Positions 46,297-55,264 of a stretch of DNA of 61,403 nucleotides are shown one piece after another. The notes below the pieces were generated by a model. That model made no database searches, was not told the DNA's origin, and worked only from the letters and a program-made list of their open reading frames with translations. How positions within the stretch are numbered: the first letter of the stretch is position 1; the number at the start of each line of letters is the position of its first letter. The translations under genes and the position numbers were made by a program. The stretch lies in assembly GCA_964632945.1 (NCBI GenBank), contig CAZWCX010000033.1, positions 1 through 61,403 on the forward strand, written 5' to 3'. The stretch comes from CAZWCX01 sp964632945. GTDB taxonomy: Bacteria; Planctomycetota; MHYJ01; WSZJ01; CAZWCX01.

Positions 46297-46326
46297 ATGA
46301 TACTCGTGGTCGCTCGACACTGTCAA
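46297..46326 (-). promoter_or_regulatory. parA promoter
   Basis: Minus strand TTGACA (46326-46321), 18 bp, TATCAT (46302-46297). Start expected near 46290, about 35 nt before the ATG. Confidence 0.65.
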
Positions 46327-46393
46327 GGAGAAGGACCGGGTCCCGAGGCGGCGGGAAGTTCCTCGGCGGGGGAGAAGGCGGGTTCCTTGCGTT

Positions 46394-46582
46394 CTAGCCG
46401 GCCTGCAGGAGCCGATACCCGGTCCCCGAGCCTTCCGCGCCGCTCCTCCCCGTCGATCGGGGGCGGCGACGGATCTTCGTGGTCTGGTCGCCGACCGCGC
46501 CCGGACGGACCAGGGTCCAGGGCATCCGGCCGTTCGGCAGCCAGGTGAGCATGACGTACGGTTCGACCCGCGGCTGGGCCAT
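46394..46582 (-). CDS. Small hypothetical protein with strong Shine-Dalgarno
   Basis: 62 aa from the ATG at 46582, preceded by the unusually strong GGAGGAGGAG ending eight bases upstream; the frame extends to 46654. The sequence MAQPRVEPYVMLTWLPNGRM continues with an Arg/Thr/Gly-rich tail (KIRRRPRSTGRSGAEGSG). No membrane segment or known domain. It lies between parA and the phosphatase gene with its own leader containing an AT-rich -10-like TATATT around 46647. I trust it for its ribosome site, not for homology. Confidence 0.5.
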   Translation of the reverse strand: MAQPRVEPYVMLTWLPNGRMPWTLVRPGAVGDQTTKIRRRPRSTGRSGAEGSGTGYRLLQAG

Positions 46583-46938
46583 GGGGCTCTCCTCCTCCGT
46601 TCGGTGCCGACCCAGGATGAAGCAAGGCCTGTACCTGGACTGCAGAATATACATGCGTTTGCTCGCTTCCTGCTTAGTTCCGCCAAATCAATGGGTTGCG
46701 ACCAGAAGATGGGCCCGACGAAGGACGGGGGCGAAGTCAGGGGACGTGCAACCGTTCAACATGATTTACAGTCCCTGTACCTCCGGGTGGACACTCGTAT
46801 TCCCGTGCGAACGCTTCCGGGGCTCGGGTGGCGAGGAAGTCTCGGCGCTGCTCCCTGCAACCGGGGGTCGTCGTCAACGGTCTCCGGCGACCGGTCACGC
46901 CTCGCGCCCGGTCCGGGGTCATCCCCACGGCGCGCTCC
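46583..46938. other. Leader region upstream of the phosphatase gene
   Basis: About 355 bp between the small ORF and the phosphatase promoter. It contains a TACAG-TCC-CTGTA inverted repeat (46767-46779). No credible gene; a 63-codon minus-strand frame at 46737-46928 lacks features. Confidence 0.4.
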
Positions 46939-46968
46939 TTGACGCTGCGGAAATGCGCGTGCTACCAT
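46939..46968 (+). promoter_or_regulatory. Promoter of the GAF-PP2C-HATPase gene
   Basis: TTGACG (46939-46944), 18 bp, TACCAT (46963-46968), 25 bp before the ATG at 46994. Confidence 0.55.
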
Positions 46969-46993
46969 TCGGCTCAACCCGAAGGACGCCCCG

Positions 46994-49186
46994 ATGAGCA
47001 AGATCCTGAATCCCACGGTCTCCGCTCCGGTCCTGCTGCAATCCATCCTGGACGTCGCCATCAAGTCCACCGGGGCCGAACGGGGGATGATCTTCCAGTT
47101 CGATCAGGACGGGAAGGTCCTGCCGCGGCTGGGTCGGCACGTCACCGGTCGCGACCTCGATCCGCAGCGGGAGATGCAGCTCTCGCACAATGTGATCGAA
47201 GAAGTCGTGCGGACGCAGCAGCCGCAGGTGATCGACGACTTCGGCAAGCGGATGGGCGCGAGTTCGCCGTGGGCGAGCGTGGTGACGTTGCGGCTTTCCT
47301 GGTCGCTTTGCGTGCCGCTGATTCCGGGGGCCGGGAGCGCGCAGGCGATGCGCGGGGCGCTCTACCTCGACAGCACGACCAAGCCCAGGCAGCGGCTGCA
47401 GGACTTCCTCGACATGCTGCAATCGCTCGGCCAGGCGGTGGCGCTGGCCCTCGAGAACGAGGCCCTCTACGAGCGATTGTCGAAAGAGAAGAGCCGTCTG
47501 ACCGCCATCGCCAAACTGTCGTTGGCGATCAACTCCGCGGCCGACCTCGACGAGTTGCTGCGCGCCGGCCTCGACGTCATCCTGGCCGAATCGAACAGCC
47601 ACAAGGGGTTCCTCATGCTGCTGGAGGCCTCGCCGGCCTCTCCGCAGACCGGGCGTCTGGTTTTCAAGCTGGGGCGCGACCGCCAGGGCAGCATGGTTCC
47701 GGAGACTTCGTTTTCGATCCACCGCCGGCATCTGGCGGACGTGATCCGTCGCGGCGAGTCGATCTTCCAGCCGCCCTCCGCCGCGGATCAGCAGAACTTC
47801 ACGCAGACCGTGATGGAATTCCGCGCCACCTTCCCCTCGTTCATTCCGCTCAAGGTCGTGGAGTACGACCCGCGCGGGGACGATCAGGTGACCAAGCCGG
47901 GCCGCACGATCGGCGTGGTGTGCGTCGACAGCTTCATCGAGGTCGGGGATTCGGCGAAGGACACGCTCTTCCTGCTCGAGGTTCTGGCCAGCCAGCTGGC
48001 GACCGCGATCGAGCGGACGCGGCTGGTGCGCACGAAGTTCGAGAAGGAGCAGATGGACGCGGAATTGCGCAACGCCGAAAGCGTGCAGCGGTTCCTGCTC
48101 CCCAAGAGTCTGCCCGAGGTTTCCGGCTATCACATCGCGGCGCGGTGTTTTACCACCGAGGGGCCGGGGGGCGACTATTACGACTTCATCGAACTCGATA
48201 CCGGCCGCATCGTCATCGTCCTCGCCGACGTGTCCGGCCACAGCGTTTCGGCGTCGCTGATCGCCTGTCTGGTGCGCGGCAGCATCCGCGCTTCGTGCGA
48301 GTACACCGACACCCCGGCCGAGATCCTGTTCAAGGCCAATCAACACCTGATTCGCGACATCCCGCACGGGATGTTCGTGACCGTCTTCCTGGCCATCCTC
48401 GACATCGAGCCGATGATGCTCACCTATTCGAACGCGGGTTCGCCGCTGCCGCTGCTGTTCCGCCGCGGCATGGATCAGCCGTTCGAGCTCAAGGTCGGGG
48501 GCATGCCCCTGGGCATCCTCCACCCGGTCACGTACGAGCAGGAGACGCTGGAGCTGGATCCCGAGGACTTCCTGGTGATCTACACGGACGGTGTGATCGA
48601 GGCCGAGAACGCGGGCAAGCGGGTCGGCGTGGAGGGTCTGGTCGAGGAGGTGCGCACGAAGCTCGACCAGTCGCCGGACGACGTCCTGATGGGCATCCGC
48701 TCGATGCTGCAGCGCTACACCGGCGCGGAGAAACTCGACGACGACGTCACCATGATCGCGATGAAGTGCATGTCCGGCGTCGAGAACACCGAGTTCACCA
48801 TCTACAGCACGCCGGACTACGTCGAACAGGCGACGCAGCGCGTTCTCGACCATCTCCGCCAGCGCGGCTTCATCACCGCCAACGAGCTGAACCTGCGACT
48901 CGTCCTCGTCGAGTTGATCGGCAATGCGGTCGAGCACGGCAATCGGAAGGTGGCGAGCAAGAAGGTGAAGGTCCGCATCAGCACCGACCCGCAGCAGGCG
49001 AACGTGGTCATCCTGGACGAGGGGGAAGGATACGACGTGGAGACGGTGTGGAGCGGCCTGAACACGACCGACGCCACTTCGGAGCGCGGTCGGGGGCTCT
49101 ATCTGGTGAAGCAATACGTCGACCTGATGCGGACCAACCGCAAGGGGAACGAGATCCTGGTCGGGTTCAAGAAGGGGAAGTTCTGA
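46994..49186 (+). CDS. GAF-GAF PP2C phosphatase fused to RsbW-like ATPase
   Basis: 730 aa, cytoplasmic. Two GAF-like sensor domains (about 10-155 and 175-345), a coiled segment, then a SpoIIE/RsbU PP2C phosphatase at about 365-595 with GGDYYDF, DVSGHSVSA, YTDGVIEA and DDVTMIAMK supplying the metal-binding Asp residues. The C-terminus (about 600-730) is a GHKL ATPase of the RsbW/SpoIIAB anti-sigma type: ELIGNAVEHGNR, DEGEGYD and RGRGLYLV. Phosphatase and kinase in one chain would both add and remove phosphate on a STAS antagonist, such as that at 43757. The signal is sensed by the GAF domains. Preceded by its own promoter. Confidence 0.92.
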   Translation: MSKILNPTVSAPVLLQSILDVAIKSTGAERGMIFQFDQDGKVLPRLGRHVTGRDLDPQREMQLSHNVIEEVVRTQQPQVIDDFGKRMGASSPWASVVTLRLSWSLCVPLIPGAGSAQAMRGALYLDSTTKPRQRLQDFLDMLQSLGQAVALALENEALYERLSKEKSRLTAIAKLSLAINSAADLDELLRAGLDVILAESNSHKGFLMLLEASPASPQTGRLVFKLGRDRQGSMVPETSFSIHRRHLADVIRRGESIFQPPSAADQQNFTQTVMEFRATFPSFIPLKVVEYDPRGDDQVTKPGRTIGVVCVDSFIEVGDSAKDTLFLLEVLASQLATAIERTRLVRTKFEKEQMDAELRNAESVQRFLLPKSLPEVSGYHIAARCFTTEGPGGDYYDFIELDTGRIVIVLADVSGHSVSASLIACLVRGSIRASCEYTDTPAEILFKANQHLIRDIPHGMFVTVFLAILDIEPMMLTYSNAGSPLPLLFRRGMDQPFELKVGGMPLGILHPVTYEQETLELDPEDFLVIYTDGVIEAENAGKRVGVEGLVEEVRTKLDQSPDDVLMGIRSMLQRYTGAEKLDDDVTMIAMKCMSGVENTEFTIYSTPDYVEQATQRVLDHLRQRGFITANELNLRLVLVELIGNAVEHGNRKVASKKVKVRISTDPQQANVVILDEGEGYDVETVWSGLNTTDATSERGRGLYLVKQYVDLMRTNRKGNEILVGFKKGKF

Positions 49187-50917
49187 TCACCGTTCCCGCC
49201 GCGCGGTCCCGCCTTTGACGGAGCGGACGCGCACGGCCGGCGGTCCCGCCCCGCGTACGACCCAGCGCACGTACACCGCCCCCATCCCCGGGATCGCGTC
49301 CACGCGCAGTTCCTGCGGATCCCGTTTCTGCTCCCGGGCGCGCTCGAAGAACACGTTGTCGGACACCACGCCGGCGAGAACGACGAGACCCGTCCCCGAC
49401 ACGTCGATTCGATCGGGCGGGGTGATCCGGTGGGCGACGTCGTGGGCGGTGCGCGTCGGTGTCAGCCGCGGGTTGGCGATCACCGCCGTCACCTCGCGGA
49501 GGCCGCCGGGCAGGTCCCGCACCTCGACCGATTCCACCTGCACCCGCGGCATCTGGTCCGCGTGGTACAGCGTGAACGCCATGTTCCGGTGGCACTCCTC
49601 CTCGAGGAGGAAGGAGGGCGGCTGACGCGTCCACTCCTTGCGGAATCCCCCCACTTCCACGCGCCCGTATTGCGGGTGGTCCACTTCCTTCCACGGGATG
49701 AACCCCTCGCCGAACAGGAGGTAGCGGTCGAACGCGTGCAGGTCCTCGCGCTTGCCGAAGAACCCTTCCGGAGAGGCGCGGCGGAAGTAGTTGAAGGGCG
49801 TGAACAGCTCATTGGTGAACGTGAGCACGCCCTGCATGGCGTAGAACCAGTCGAGTTCCCCGCCGAACACCTCGTACAGTTCATGGGCGACGTTCAAGTA
49901 GCGGTAGCCGGGAAGGATCATTTCGCCCTTGCGGGCGATGGCGTCGAGAACGGCGATATCGGCGGGCGGGAAATGATCGCTCTTCGATCCCGGGCCGCGC
50001 AGGATCATCCCCCCGGCGTTGTGGTACGACTGGGCGCCGGCGATGTTCGGGTGGGCCATGACGAAGTCCGCCACCATGCGGTTTTCGGCGATCGAGAACG
50101 GATACCGGTGGGCGCCGCCCTGGACGTACGGCGGCTGCCAGGACCAGGCCCAGTCCCGGTTCGGATCGTAGAAGCCGACGCCGTCTTCGTTGACGCTCCC
50201 GTCGCCGTCGTTGTCGAATCCCTCCTCGTCGAGCAGCGTGTACTCGCCCGGTTCGTCGGGCGCCGCCTCCACCATCAGGTTGGGGTACTCCGGATGCCGC
50301 TTCCAGCGACCGTTCGGGTCGCGGATGCGCATCTGCGCGATCGTCCCGTCGCCGTCGAGGTCGTCCGGCCCGTCTTCATCGAAGGCGCCGTCCTGGTCGT
50401 CGTCCACGGGACGGATGCCGCTGCGCGGCGAATGGGTCGTGTTGGGCGAGCGGATGTGGAGATCGCGCGAATCGGGGCTCATCATCGGCAGGAGGTGAAA
50501 GACGCGCTCGTCGACGAGCCGCGTGACCGACGGGCTGCGGCCGTACATCTCGAGCAGGAACCAGGCGGTGTAGAGCACCACTTCGGTCCCCTGCAGTTCG
50601 TTGGCGTGGATGCCGCCGTCGATCCAGAAGGCAGGTTTCTCGGCCTCCGGTCCGGTGCGGGGGTCCGCGATGGTGAGCACCCACAGCTCGCGGCCGCCGT
50701 AGGATCGTCCCAAGCTCTCGAGCCGGCATCGTTGCGGGTGGGCGGCGGCGAGTTGTTGCAGGAGCGCGGTGGCCTCTCCGTAGTCGTGGTAGCGGTTCCA
50801 CTGGGCGGCGACCTTGGGGTCGGCGGGGGCGCCCATGGGTTTGTAGGGTCGTTCCTGGGCAAGGCCGGCGGCCGCGACGAGGACGGCGGCGGCGGCGACG
50901 GTCAGGGATCGGCGCAT
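49187..50917 (-). CDS. Exported M14 zinc carboxypeptidase
   Basis: 576 aa with signal peptide MRRSLTVAAAAVLVAAAGLA. The M14 zinc site is complete: H104 and E107 in GGIHANELQG, and H299 in QSYHNAGG. Calcium-type DxDxDG elements (DDDQDGAFDEDG, DNDGDGSVNEDG) sit between. It should cleave C-terminal residues from peptides or peptidoglycan stems outside the inner membrane. The TNELFTPF segment holds the probable catalytic Glu. It is transcribed just after a related gene that lacks the zinc residues, 3 bp away, and directly abuts the convergent phosphatase gene. Confidence 0.92.
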   Translation of the reverse strand: MRRSLTVAAAAVLVAAAGLAQERPYKPMGAPADPKVAAQWNRYHDYGEATALLQQLAAAHPQRCRLESLGRSYGGRELWVLTIADPRTGPEAEKPAFWIDGGIHANELQGTEVVLYTAWFLLEMYGRSPSVTRLVDERVFHLLPMMSPDSRDLHIRSPNTTHSPRSGIRPVDDDQDGAFDEDGPDDLDGDGTIAQMRIRDPNGRWKRHPEYPNLMVEAAPDEPGEYTLLDEEGFDNDGDGSVNEDGVGFYDPNRDWAWSWQPPYVQGGAHRYPFSIAENRMVADFVMAHPNIAGAQSYHNAGGMILRGPGSKSDHFPPADIAVLDAIARKGEMILPGYRYLNVAHELYEVFGGELDWFYAMQGVLTFTNELFTPFNYFRRASPEGFFGKREDLHAFDRYLLFGEGFIPWKEVDHPQYGRVEVGGFRKEWTRQPPSFLLEEECHRNMAFTLYHADQMPRVQVESVEVRDLPGGLREVTAVIANPRLTPTRTAHDVAHRITPPDRIDVSGTGLVVLAGVVSDNVFFERAREQKRDPQELRVDAIPGMGAVYVRWVVRGAGPPAVRVRSVKGGTARRER

Positions 50918-50920
50918 CGG

Positions 50921-52861
50921 CTACTCCACAGGAACGGACGCCCGGGCGCTTCCGGCGCAGGGGCTGCCCACCTCGATCTCCACGGTTCCGCCCGCGCCGG
51001 GCTCGACGCGAAAAAGCCAGGTCGACTCCGCCGTTCCGCCGCTGCCTTCCAGGGGATCCAGGGTCCGGCGGGCGTGGCCGGCCAGGAGGACCGCGCGAGC
51101 AGGAAGGGTGAGGCGCACCCAGACGGGATCGGGCGTGCCGCTGGTGCGCCCCATCGCCGATTGGGTGGGGAGATACCCCGCGTTGACGATCCGGGCGCTC
51201 AGCCGGTGGACGCCGTCGCCGAGTCGCTCGAGTCGGGTTTCGTGGATGCGCAGGTCGGGCAGAAGGGCCGCGAGGCGGCGCAAGAAGGCGAAATGGCGTT
51301 CCGCGAGCGGGTCGAGTTCCGTCGCCGGCGGGTTGAGCAGGATGAAGGGCTTGAAGCCCCCGACCTCCACGGTCTTGCCGGGGAAGTCCGGGTGCGCGAT
51401 CGGGGTCCACGGGATGAAGCCGTCGATCTTCTCGCGTTCGAACCAGCGCAGGGCGTTGCGCCACTCCGCGCCGCGCGGGTCGTCCGTCTTGGGCCGGTTC
51501 GGCGGCACGCGGCCGGATGGGTCGAGCGGCGGGAGCGTGCCGGCGGCCCCGGGGGCGGCACCCGCGGCAGCCGTTGCGTTCGCGCCGCCGGCGCCCGGAT
51601 CCGCGGCGGGCGGCGAGGGAGGATCCGTGTCCGCGCGCGGTTCCTCCGGCGCGGGTGTGGCGCCGCCCGCGGGGGGCTCGACCTCCGGCGATGGACCCGC
51701 GCCCTTCCCGTCCCCGGCGGCCGGTCCCGGATCGGCGGCGGGCGCCGTGCCGGGCGCTTCCGGCTTCGTCTCCGCGACGGGCACCGGCGGGATCCACCAG
51801 CCGCGCGCGGCGAACGACCAGCGTCCGTACTGGAAGTACGCCCACTCGCTGAACGAGCCCACGCCGTCGGGAGCCGCAGGCGGCTCGGTCCCGCCGTGGA
51901 TCTCCCGATACGTCTTCGCGACGAAATGGTGGTACGGGGCGTCGGCCCCCAGCAGCGTGCGCTTGATCCTCTCCCCTTCCGCCCCGCCGTCCGGCTGCCA
52001 GGGGTTCATCAGGTTGTCCTCGGGCGTGAAGGAGAACACGATCGCCACGTGCGGGTGGTCGAACAGGAAGTCCGCCACCGCGCGCGATTCGGGTTCGGAG
52101 ACCGGATGCGGGCCGGCTCCGGCCTGGAAGACCGGGTACTGATGGGGGAAGTTGCGGTTGAAGGAAACGCCGCCGGAGCCGTCTTCGTTCCACGATTCAT
52201 CCCGGTCGGAGTCGAGCCCCTCGGCGTGGATCGACCACCCCCCGGCTTCGTTCTCGCGTCGCCCGGCGTCGATCATGACGCGGGGATCGCCCGGGTGCGG
52301 CAGCTTCGGGCCGATCCCGTCGGCCACGCGCAGCAGGGTGATCCAGCCATCGCCGTTGAGGTCTTCGCAAGGATCCTCGCCCGCCGGGCCGTCGCGATCA
52401 TCGTCGGTCGCGCGGCCGTTCCCTTCCCGTTCCTGATACGGCTTGCGGAAGAAGGCCTCGGCGCCGTCCGGATTCACCCGGGGCAGGAAATGAAAGGTCG
52501 TCCGCTCCAGCAGCGCGGCCACCGCAGGATCCGACGCAGCGCGGTCGACGAGCAGGCGCGCGAGCCGCAGGCAGACTTCGGAGCCCGCCAGGTGCGGCGC
52601 GTGGACGCCGGCAACCACCGCGACGGCCGGCTTCGATGCGGGCGGCCCGGACGAGACGGTCAGGACGAGGATCTCCCGGCCGCCTGCCGAGGTTCCGAGT
52701 ACCGCCAGCGACGCCAGGTCCGAGTCCGCGAGGGAGGTCATGCGCGCGCGGTAGGCGGCGTAGTCGTCGTAGCCCGGAATGGCGGGTTCCCCGGACGCGT
52801 CCGTTGCCAGGGCGAGGAGGAACGCGGCCGCGAGGCGGAGGCACCGGCGGAACGGGCGCAT
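50921..52861 (-). CDS. M14 carboxypeptidase-like protein lacking zinc ligands
   Basis: 646 aa from the ATG at 52861 (signal peptide MRPFRRCLRLAAAFLLALA); the frame extends upstream without a signal. It aligns with the neighbouring M14 enzyme, but the HxxE motif is HAPH (H87-A-P-H90) instead of HANE, and the second zinc His lies in SFTPED rather than SYHNAG. A roughly 100-residue Pro/Ala/Glu-rich linker splits the domain. Likely a non-catalytic paralog that binds a substrate or partner, or a decayed enzyme; all sequence around the sites is otherwise well kept. It is in an operon with the active copy. Confidence 0.85.
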   Translation of the reverse strand: MRPFRRCLRLAAAFLLALATDASGEPAIPGYDDYAAYRARMTSLADSDLASLAVLGTSAGGREILVLTVSSGPPASKPAVAVVAGVHAPHLAGSEVCLRLARLLVDRAASDPAVAALLERTTFHFLPRVNPDGAEAFFRKPYQEREGNGRATDDDRDGPAGEDPCEDLNGDGWITLLRVADGIGPKLPHPGDPRVMIDAGRRENEAGGWSIHAEGLDSDRDESWNEDGSGGVSFNRNFPHQYPVFQAGAGPHPVSEPESRAVADFLFDHPHVAIVFSFTPEDNLMNPWQPDGGAEGERIKRTLLGADAPYHHFVAKTYREIHGGTEPPAAPDGVGSFSEWAYFQYGRWSFAARGWWIPPVPVAETKPEAPGTAPAADPGPAAGDGKGAGPSPEVEPPAGGATPAPEEPRADTDPPSPPAADPGAGGANATAAAGAAPGAAGTLPPLDPSGRVPPNRPKTDDPRGAEWRNALRWFEREKIDGFIPWTPIAHPDFPGKTVEVGGFKPFILLNPPATELDPLAERHFAFLRRLAALLPDLRIHETRLERLGDGVHRLSARIVNAGYLPTQSAMGRTSGTPDPVWVRLTLPARAVLLAGHARRTLDPLEGSGGTAESTWLFRVEPGAGGTVEIEVGSPCAGSARASVPVE

Positions 52862-53082
52862 GAAGGGCTCCCTGGAGCGGGGACAAGAGGCATCCGGACC
52901 CGACCCTCCGGCCGGATCGGGCGAGGAGGCCGGGCGCAAAGGGCACCCCGGGTCCCCGCCGGATTCGCGCCGGGCTTCGTTGCTCGTCGTCGGCGATGCA
53001 CGGGGGCATCGCCTCCTCCTCGCGCCTCGCCGGGCGCGAAAGTCGCCTCGGCCGAACCTAGGATCTCAAGATTGAAGACCCA
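52862..53082. other. Intergenic region between M14 and CAP genes
   Basis: 221 bp on the boundary of two co-directional minus-strand genes. No gene, hairpin or strong promoter recognised. Confidence 0.5.
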
Positions 53083-54195
53083 CTAGCGTCCGCCCCAACC
53101 GCCGCCGCCGGTCGTGAACGAGAACTTGTGTCCGCCGCCGTCCTGCCCGCTCACCTCGACCGTGTAGGTGACGTTGGCCTGAAGCGGATTCTTGGCCACG
53201 AAGGTGAGCGGGTTCTTGCCCACGTCGAGGATCTCCACTTCCGCGCCCTCTGCATCCAGCAACCGAACCTTCGGCTTGCGCGGCTTGTTCTTCAGGAAAT
53301 CGATCACCACGAACGTGCCCGCGCTCGTGATCCCGTACTTCTCGAGCGGATTGGGCCCTTCGTTGGCGAACCACGTCGGGATGCCCGTATCGCCGTCGCC
53401 GGGCCAGGTGAGGACCGTGGCCAGGGCCCGGCCGCTGCCGCCGCCCGCATTGCGACACGACCACATGCTTCCGGGATAGCCGCCGAAGTGGATGCGGGTG
53501 CAATGGTGGCTGAATACCGGATCCCGGTGGAACTCGGAGCCGAGCCATCCGTCCATCACGGATTCGGCCGATCCGCCGCCGAGGATGCCGTGCGCGGCTT
53601 CCGCCCCCTCCGGCGTGTAGCCGGGGAGTTTCGCCTCTTCGTTGTGCGCGCCCAGGCCCGCCGTTGAGGGGTGATTCCGGTTGAGGACGAGGTAGCGGCC
53701 GTGGAGGTAGCCGCCGATCGAACCCGACCAGTCGCACAGGACGGGGGTGATCTTGATGAACTTGCGGCGACGATTCAGGTGCGCGGTCCCGCGCGCGACC
53801 TCCTTGAAGCTCTCGAACCAGCCGGCGAGGAGTTCCACCTGCTCCTTTTCCTTCTCGGAGACCTTGCCCTCCGCCTCGCGGTAGATCGCAGCGAGCCGGT
53901 CGCCGAGATCGGACCACGTCTGGAGCAGGGCGGCGAAGGCCTCGTCGCCCGGATAGGGGGTGCTGCCTCCCTTCTCGGGCATCGGCTTGTCGGGATCGAG
54001 CACCTTCTTCTGGATCGAGACGCAATCGTCCGCTTCGGCCTTGTATCCCAACCGGGCCATCTCGGCGCGCACCGCAGCAAGTTCTTCGACGGCCTTCTTG
54101 CGCGCCTCGACGAGGGCGGCGCTCGGGGGCGAAGACTGCGCGAACGCGGCGGCGGCGCAGGCAAACGCGAACCAGACGGGGAGGAGGCGCTTCAT
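53083..54195 (-). CDS. Exported CAP/SCP-domain protein
   Basis: 370 aa from the ATG at 54195, opening a signal peptide (MKRLLPVWFAFACAAAAFA). An N-terminal helical part (about 25-160) precedes a CAP-like domain (about 165-280) with LNRNHPSTAGLGAHNEE, PGYTPEGAEAAHGIL, AVxxW-like SVMDGWLGSEFHRDP and CTRIHFGG. The C-terminal domain (about 300-370) is beta-rich, Ig-like. CAP domains bind lipids, metals or cell-wall glycans. The His/Glu cavity residues appear kept. A promoter lies at 54239-54266. It precedes the two M14 genes on the same strand. Confidence 0.85.
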   Translation of the reverse strand: MKRLLPVWFAFACAAAAFAQSSPPSAALVEARKKAVEELAAVRAEMARLGYKAEADDCVSIQKKVLDPDKPMPEKGGSTPYPGDEAFAALLQTWSDLGDRLAAIYREAEGKVSEKEKEQVELLAGWFESFKEVARGTAHLNRRRKFIKITPVLCDWSGSIGGYLHGRYLVLNRNHPSTAGLGAHNEEAKLPGYTPEGAEAAHGILGGGSAESVMDGWLGSEFHRDPVFSHHCTRIHFGGYPGSMWSCRNAGGGSGRALATVLTWPGDGDTGIPTWFANEGPNPLEKYGITSAGTFVVIDFLKNKPRKPKVRLLDAEGAEVEILDVGKNPLTFVAKNPLQANVTYTVEVSGQDGGGHKFSFTTGGGGWGGR

Positions 54196-54238
54196 GCCGG
54201 GAGATCTCCGGATGGCCGGGAAGGGGCGCACGCGGATG

Positions 54239-54266
54239 ATCTTAGCAGGTCGCCGACGCGTGTAAA
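54239..54266 (-). promoter_or_regulatory. Promoter of the CAP-domain gene
   Basis: Minus strand TTTACA (54266-54261), 16 bp, TAAGAT (54244-54239), about 44 bp before the ATG at 54195. Confidence 0.5.
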
Positions 54267-54341
54267 GGCTTCGCGTTCGAGGGGGCGCGGGGTCCGGGCG
54301 GGAGGGCGAGTAACCGGGCGTCACGCAGGCGGGGAAGGAAG

Positions 54342-54423
<82 letters not shown>

Positions 54424-54460
54424 AGGGAATTGCGTGGTTGGCTCGACTGAGGGAAGGGAG

Positions 54461-54489
54461 ATTCTACGGGTGGGGTGCGCGGGGGTCAA
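54461..54489 (-). promoter_or_regulatory. tRNA-Leu promoter
   Basis: Minus strand TTGACC (54489-54484), 17 bp, TAGAAT (54466-54461), about 38 bp before the tRNA. Confidence 0.7.
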
Positions 54490-54533
54490 GGAATTCCGGG
54501 CTGCAGGCGCCCGAATTCCCGGGATCCGTCGCG

Positions 54534-55082
54534 TCAGCCCTGCCAGGGCACGTCCGGCACGCCTTGACGTCGGTTGACCGCGCGCGCCATGACGAACAGC
54601 AGGTCGGAGAGGCGGTTGAGGTAGACGATGATCCGGGGATGCACGGCGCCCTGCCGGGAAAGCGTGACCACGCGGCGTTCCGCGCGGCGACAGACCGTGC
54701 GCGCGGCGTGCAGGGTCGCCGCGGAGGTCCCGCCGGCCGGCAGGATGAAGGTTCGCAGGGGGCTCAATTCGCCCTCCAGGCCGTCGATCGTCTCTTCCAG
54801 GAACTCGATCTCCTCGGGGGAGATCTCCTGGGGCTTCTTGTGCCGGGCGCGCGTCTCCTCGGGGGTGGCGAGGTCCGCCCCGATCGTGAACAGGCTCGAC
54901 TGTACGCGCTCGAGGACCGCGTCGAGGTCGGCCGGAAGTCGAGTCGCGCGCGCCAGGCCGAGGAAGGCGTTGGCTTCGTCGACCGACCCGTACGCTTCGA
55001 TGCGGAGGTCGTCCTTGGCGACGCGCGCGCCGCCGTAGAGTCCGGTCTCTCCGAGGTCTCCGGTTCGGGTGTAGATTTTCAC
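54534..55082 (-). CDS. PduO-type ATP:cob(I)alamin adenosyltransferase
   Basis: 182 aa enzyme that attaches the adenosyl group to cobalamin. MKIYTRTGDLGETGLYGG and RIEAYGSVDEANAFLG form the ATP site; FILPAGGTSAATLHAARTVCRRAERRVV and YLNRLSDLLFVMAR complete the family motifs. Implies coenzyme B12 use or salvage. Starts with ATG at 55082. The tRNA-Leu gene follows downstream on the same strand, with its own promoter between. Confidence 0.95.
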   Translation of the reverse strand: MKIYTRTGDLGETGLYGGARVAKDDLRIEAYGSVDEANAFLGLARATRLPADLDAVLERVQSSLFTIGADLATPEETRARHKKPQEISPEEIEFLEETIDGLEGELSPLRTFILPAGGTSAATLHAARTVCRRAERRVVTLSRQGAVHPRIIVYLNRLSDLLFVMARAVNRRQGVPDVPWQG

Positions 55083-55165
55083 GGCGTCCTCCGCGCGCGG
55101 GCACTCGGCAGCGTTCCGGGATCCCGCGCATCGTCGCCCGCTCGCGCCCGCCTGTCAACTGTCCC

Positions 55166-55194
55166 TTGCACTCGCCGTCCCAGCCCCCTAGAAT
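55166..55194 (+). promoter_or_regulatory. Promoter of the terpene-cyclase-like gene
   Basis: TTGCAC (55166-55171), 17 bp, TAGAAT (55189-55194). The expected start near 55201 excludes an ATG at 55166, which overlaps the -35, and supports 55265 as the start codon. Confidence 0.55.
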
Positions 55195-55264
55195 GGCCCC
55201 GCGGCCTCAACAGGGGGAACGGCCGTCACCTTCCGAAGCCCCCATCCGCCGGATTCCACCCGTA

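Noticed and set aside
46767..46779. TACAG-TCC-CTGTA as a LexA-like box
   Set aside because: Only a 5-bp dyad with no gene at a sensible distance; chance is likely in this sequence.
46919..49114. 731-codon minus-strand frame
   Set aside because: Antisense of the GAF-PP2C-HATPase gene and rich in His/Arg/Leu as expected for reverse-complement translations.
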